The translations under genes and the position numbers were made by a program. Below are positions 4,965 through 5,130 of a DNA stretch of 5,130 nt, one piece after another. Origin of the DNA: Clostridia bacterium. Its GTDB lineage: Bacteria > Bacillota_A > Clostridia > TANB77 > CAG-508. Each line of letters begins with the position of its first letter. Position 1 is the first letter of the stretch. Below the pieces are notes generated by a model that was not told where the DNA came from, made no database searches, and saw only the letters and a list, made by a program, of their open reading frames with translations. The stretch is from NCBI GenBank assembly GCA_022792975.1, contig JAAWCC010000028.1, forward strand, positions 1 to 5,130, written 5' to 3'.

Positions 4965-5130
4965 TTACTCGTCGTCGCTGTCTCCATTAAACCGCAGGCC
5001 AAAGGAGATGATTTCGGGATCAAATCCCATATTTTTGAGGTTCTTCAGGAGTACTTCCTCAAAATCTCCATCCTGTTCAGCAGCTTCTGTGAAAGCTTTC
5101 TCAAGCATAAATTGACAAAGTGTATGATGC
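4965..5130 (-). CDS. Unrecognised protein, C-terminal 54 residues (partial, probably foreign)
   Basis: The gene enters from the right edge and ends at TAA 4967-4965. The visible part runs HHTLCQFMLEKAFTEAAEQD, then GDFEEVLLKNLKNMGFDP, EIISFG, LRFNGDSDDE: soluble, probably helical, with an acidic tail. The reverse frame is preferred over the + strand ORF here because it ends in a charged tail right before a hairpin. GC is about 42% by hand count, and C- or G-ending codons (CTC, CTG, AAC, ATC, GAC, GGC) are common, unlike the other genes, suggesting transfer. It has an in-frame CGG (4994-4992). Read as Arg the tail is as given; a +1 shift would give LGLMETATTSK and stop. I cannot identify a family or choose the tail with certainty. 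Confidence 0.6.
   Translation of the reverse strand, partial: HHTLCQFMLEKAFTEAAEQDGDFEEVLLKNLKNMGFDPEIISFGLRFNGDSDDE

Noticed and set aside
4933..5115. + strand 60-codon ORF at the right edge
   Set aside because: It starts inside the hairpin, is Ser-rich, and overlaps the - strand frame that ends cleanly just before the hairpin.

Overview
The window is AT-rich, with AGA as the main arginine codon, strong GGAGG-type ribosome binding sites and a rpmI-rplT pair. Together with a TIGR04086-type membrane protein and a DUF6774-like small protein, this points to a low-GC Clostridia-type Firmicute. I cannot name the genus.

Layout. The + strand carries the tail of rpmI (1-46), rplT (68-418) and a rho-independent terminator (424-448). 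A TIGR04086-type membrane protein gene lies on the - strand (839 to 460) and diverges from a small + strand gene (991 to about 1211). That gene converges on rarA (- strand, 2461 to 1218), which sits 19 bp behind ruvA (3084 to 2481) in an apparent ruvA-rarA operon with a recognisable promoter. A DUF6774-like small gene (+, 3227-3415) lies between ruvA and trmL (- strand, 3913 to 3419). Upstream of trmL is a putative 10-TM metal exporter gene of the ArsP_2 type (4810 to 3963) with its own promoter. The right edge (from about 4911) is more GC-rich and holds a perfect 13-bp hairpin and the 3' end of an unrecognised - strand gene.

Main observation. Five genes look broken by +1 frameshifts, but all eight breaks have one form: an in-frame CGG codon followed by any base. 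If the C is skipped and GGN is read as glycine, every protein becomes full length and family-like. The sites are in the TIGR04086 gene (2), the small + gene (1), rarA (2), ruvA (1) and the exporter gene (2). No recognisable host gene here uses CGG for arginine. The same tetranucleotides out of frame (for example ttc gga, aac gga, tgc gga) need no correction. The sites lie on both strands and always at codon phase 0 of the host gene, which a sequencing artefact could not know. The reading I favour is that in-frame CGGN is decoded as glycine with a +1 shift, by a quadruplet-reading tRNA-Gly or by tRNA-Gly entering one base downstream at a vacant CGG codon. Coordinates below for these genes assume this decoding.

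Less certain points are a ninth CGG (1193) that changes only the last residues of the small protein, a CGG (4994 to 4992) in the probably foreign right-edge gene that reads plausibly as ordinary arginine, and an in-frame TAA at codon 28 of trmL that CGG decoding does not explain.
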